Shown piece after piece: positions 62,401 to 64,000 of a stretch of DNA of 64,000 nucleotides. The position numbers were made by a program, and so were the translations under genes. Origin of the DNA: Lichenostomus cassidix (taxonomy: Eukaryota; Chordata; Aves; Passeriformes; Meliphagidae); assembly GCA_008360975.2 (NCBI GenBank), contig CM039182.1:108304443-108368442 (forward strand), written 5' to 3'. Under the pieces are notes generated by a model, which did no database searches, was not told the origin of the DNA, and saw only the letters and a list, made by a program, of their open reading frames with translations. Each line of letters begins with the position of its first letter. Within the stretch, counting starts at the first letter, position 1.

Positions 62401-64000
62401 TACCTCTGCCTACCACTATTTTAAGTGCCTTGTCAGTTACATCTGTGCTCCACAGTTGCTCCCTTTCCAAGCCTGGCACTTGGCACAGGCCTCCTTCTGC
62501 TGATAACAGCAGGCAGAAGTGTCACTGAAGCCAGTGTTCAGGAATAATTTGGGGGGGAGAAAAATGAGAAAAAAGGATGAAAGGTTTCCTTGCATGTTTC
62601 TGAGCTTCTTTGTTTCCAGGATCACTCACTGGCCTCAGAAGCTTAGTCAGCTTTGCCATGCTCCTTCCCAACAGTGATCCTAAGAGCTAAGCAGTTGTGC
62701 CTTTTCTGCTATTCATCTGGTGGGGTTTGTTTTCACTATTTATGCCAGGTCACAGATTATGGAAAATTAGGTGCTCCTGAGCTGAGACACATATATATAT
62801 ATATGTATGCATGCATGTCTAAAAATGCAACTGTTTAGAGCAGACTTAGTATCTTCTTGAACTAATGTATTAGCTTTTCCTGGATTTGGGAAGTGTTAAG
62901 CAGCCTCTGGCTAGAAACTCATGACAATTGTGTGGAGGCTAGACAGGAAGGGAAAAAATGTAGGGGTTTAGCAGTGTTCAGTGTCAGTATCCTATTTAAT
63001 CTACCTGCACTGTGTCAAGTTTTGTTTGTTTATTTGCTTTATGTGTTTAGGTGTGGTCTGAGCAAATAAAGTGATCAATTGGGTTAAGGGTGGAGGGGTT
63101 TCTGTGGTTGAACCTGAAATTTTTGCCAAGTGTTTTTATAGTCAAGCGAACAAATCACTGACTAACAGCAAAAGAAAATTTGCATATAATGCATGAGTGC
63201 AGTTGTTCTTCACCAATCCTTGTATCCTTTATATCAACTATTTTTCCTGCTACTGACAGTTTTAGAGGGAGGGTGAACAAACTGGCAAAGGTAATTGATT
63301 TTATATTCTGTTACATTAAAAGGGGAAAGCTCTCAGACTGCATATGCGAACCTTGTATAGGGTTATTTATAGAAGATTCATCTGTTCCTCAGGGAAACAA
63401 AGAAACCTTTTCAACCCTGTCTAAAGTACAGGAATGATCTAAGTTAAAACCTGCCTGAGGGCAAACACTATGTAACAATTCAGAGTTTATCCTTGGACAG
63501 GGAGCATGTTGGGTCTCTGCTGTACTCTCTTTGCACTTTGCGCAATCATTTATACTTCTGTGAAATAACTGCAAAATACCACCTTTTGTCTGACTTAGGC
63601 TTTGATTGTGTTTTATATGGCTCCATGGAGCTATAGATGATGGCGCCTTCCAAAGAAGAGATAACATCTGCAATCCTCCTATAGATCGATTCCAGGCTGT
63701 TAAGTATGTTAGAAATGCTGTTGCAGAGTGCTCTGGCAAGCTTGGCAGGTTATTTTACAGTGGTTTCAGAAGGTTTTGCCTCAGTATCCAAACTCACTCT
63801 CTGCCGGAGTTGCCTTCTACATAACAGAGCTGGAGGGAGCAATGTGGACTCCTGCCTTAGTAGTGCTGGTGCAAAGACTTGCATTTTAGCAACGGGGAAA
63901 ACAGGTGGATTTACTCTAAAATGGCAAACTGAGTAGAAGTACCTGAGGAAAAGCCTGTGATACACTGCAGGTTGCAGTCTGGTAGAACAGTTTCTTCTAG
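59481..64000. other. AT-rich intergenic sequence to the right edge
   Basis: No gene recognised. Includes a (TA)n microsatellite (62789-62818) and tttattta repeats (59625-59655). Near 63389-63965 several open frames of 70-116 codons overlap on both strands. None resembles a known protein. I looked for RNF125 exon 1 (RING-type Cys/His pattern) and did not see it. Confidence 0.6.
62789..62818. repeat. (TA)n/(TGCA)n microsatellite
   Basis: acatatatatatatatatat followed by gtatgcatgcatg. Confidence 0.9.

Noticed and set aside
63389..63965. Overlapping frames of 71-116 codons near the right edge
   Set aside because: Frames on both strands overlap heavily with no recognised domain and no clear splice context; insufficient to call a gene.
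1..64000. tRNA, rRNA, CRISPR array or bacterial-style operon
   Set aside because: No cloverleaf A/B-box pairs, rRNA signatures or regularly spaced direct repeats were seen; the sequence is eukaryotic with one large spliced gene.

Overview
The window is vertebrate nuclear DNA, almost certainly from a bird and probably a songbird. The evidence is seven copies of the avian CR1 LINE 3' end, a solo LTR and a second interspersed repeat that I recognise from songbird genomes, and a gene with 27 exons separated by GT-AG introns. Species is not resolvable by eye.

Positions 28-48473 (minus strand) carry TRAPPC8, the metazoan counterpart of yeast Trs85 and the subunit that defines the TRAPPIII tethering/RAB1-exchange complex of ER-Golgi traffic and autophagy. 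I located 27 coding exons by eye. Their lengths sum to 3959 nt (1319 codons plus 2 nt), every junction is phase-compatible, and no in-frame stop interrupts the joined frame, so the gene looks intact. The last roughly 110 residues, the stop codon and the 3' UTR lie beyond the left edge. One intron (intron 3, 35839-37161) has the hallmarks of a minor-spliceosome (U12-type) intron.

Positions 48125-48860 form a CpG island with the TRAPPC8 start codon, an inverted CCAAT box beside an E-box/M-box, a GC box and a YY1-like element. Immediately upstream (48821-50450) is an old, diverged tandem duplication. Each unit has a C/G-rich block, an A/C-rich tract, a CR1 3' end and a shared downstream segment. 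The first unit's A/C tract has grown to about 530 nt and is nearly free of T, so it keeps long reading frames open on both strands that are not genes.

Positions 50450-64000 look intergenic or intronic to something outside the window. They hold a truncated CR1, a possible LTR, one unexplained pair of overlapping open frames on the minus strand (53377-53916), a trace of an old LINE, and AT-rich sequence. In other amniotes RNF125 lies head-to-head upstream of TRAPPC8, but no RNF125 exon was recognised here.

No tRNA, rRNA, CRISPR array, operon or previously undescribed multi-gene system was found. The most noteworthy signals are the U12-type intron, the promoter-proximal tandem duplication with its strand-asymmetric tract, and the unexplained open frames at 53.4-53.9 kb.
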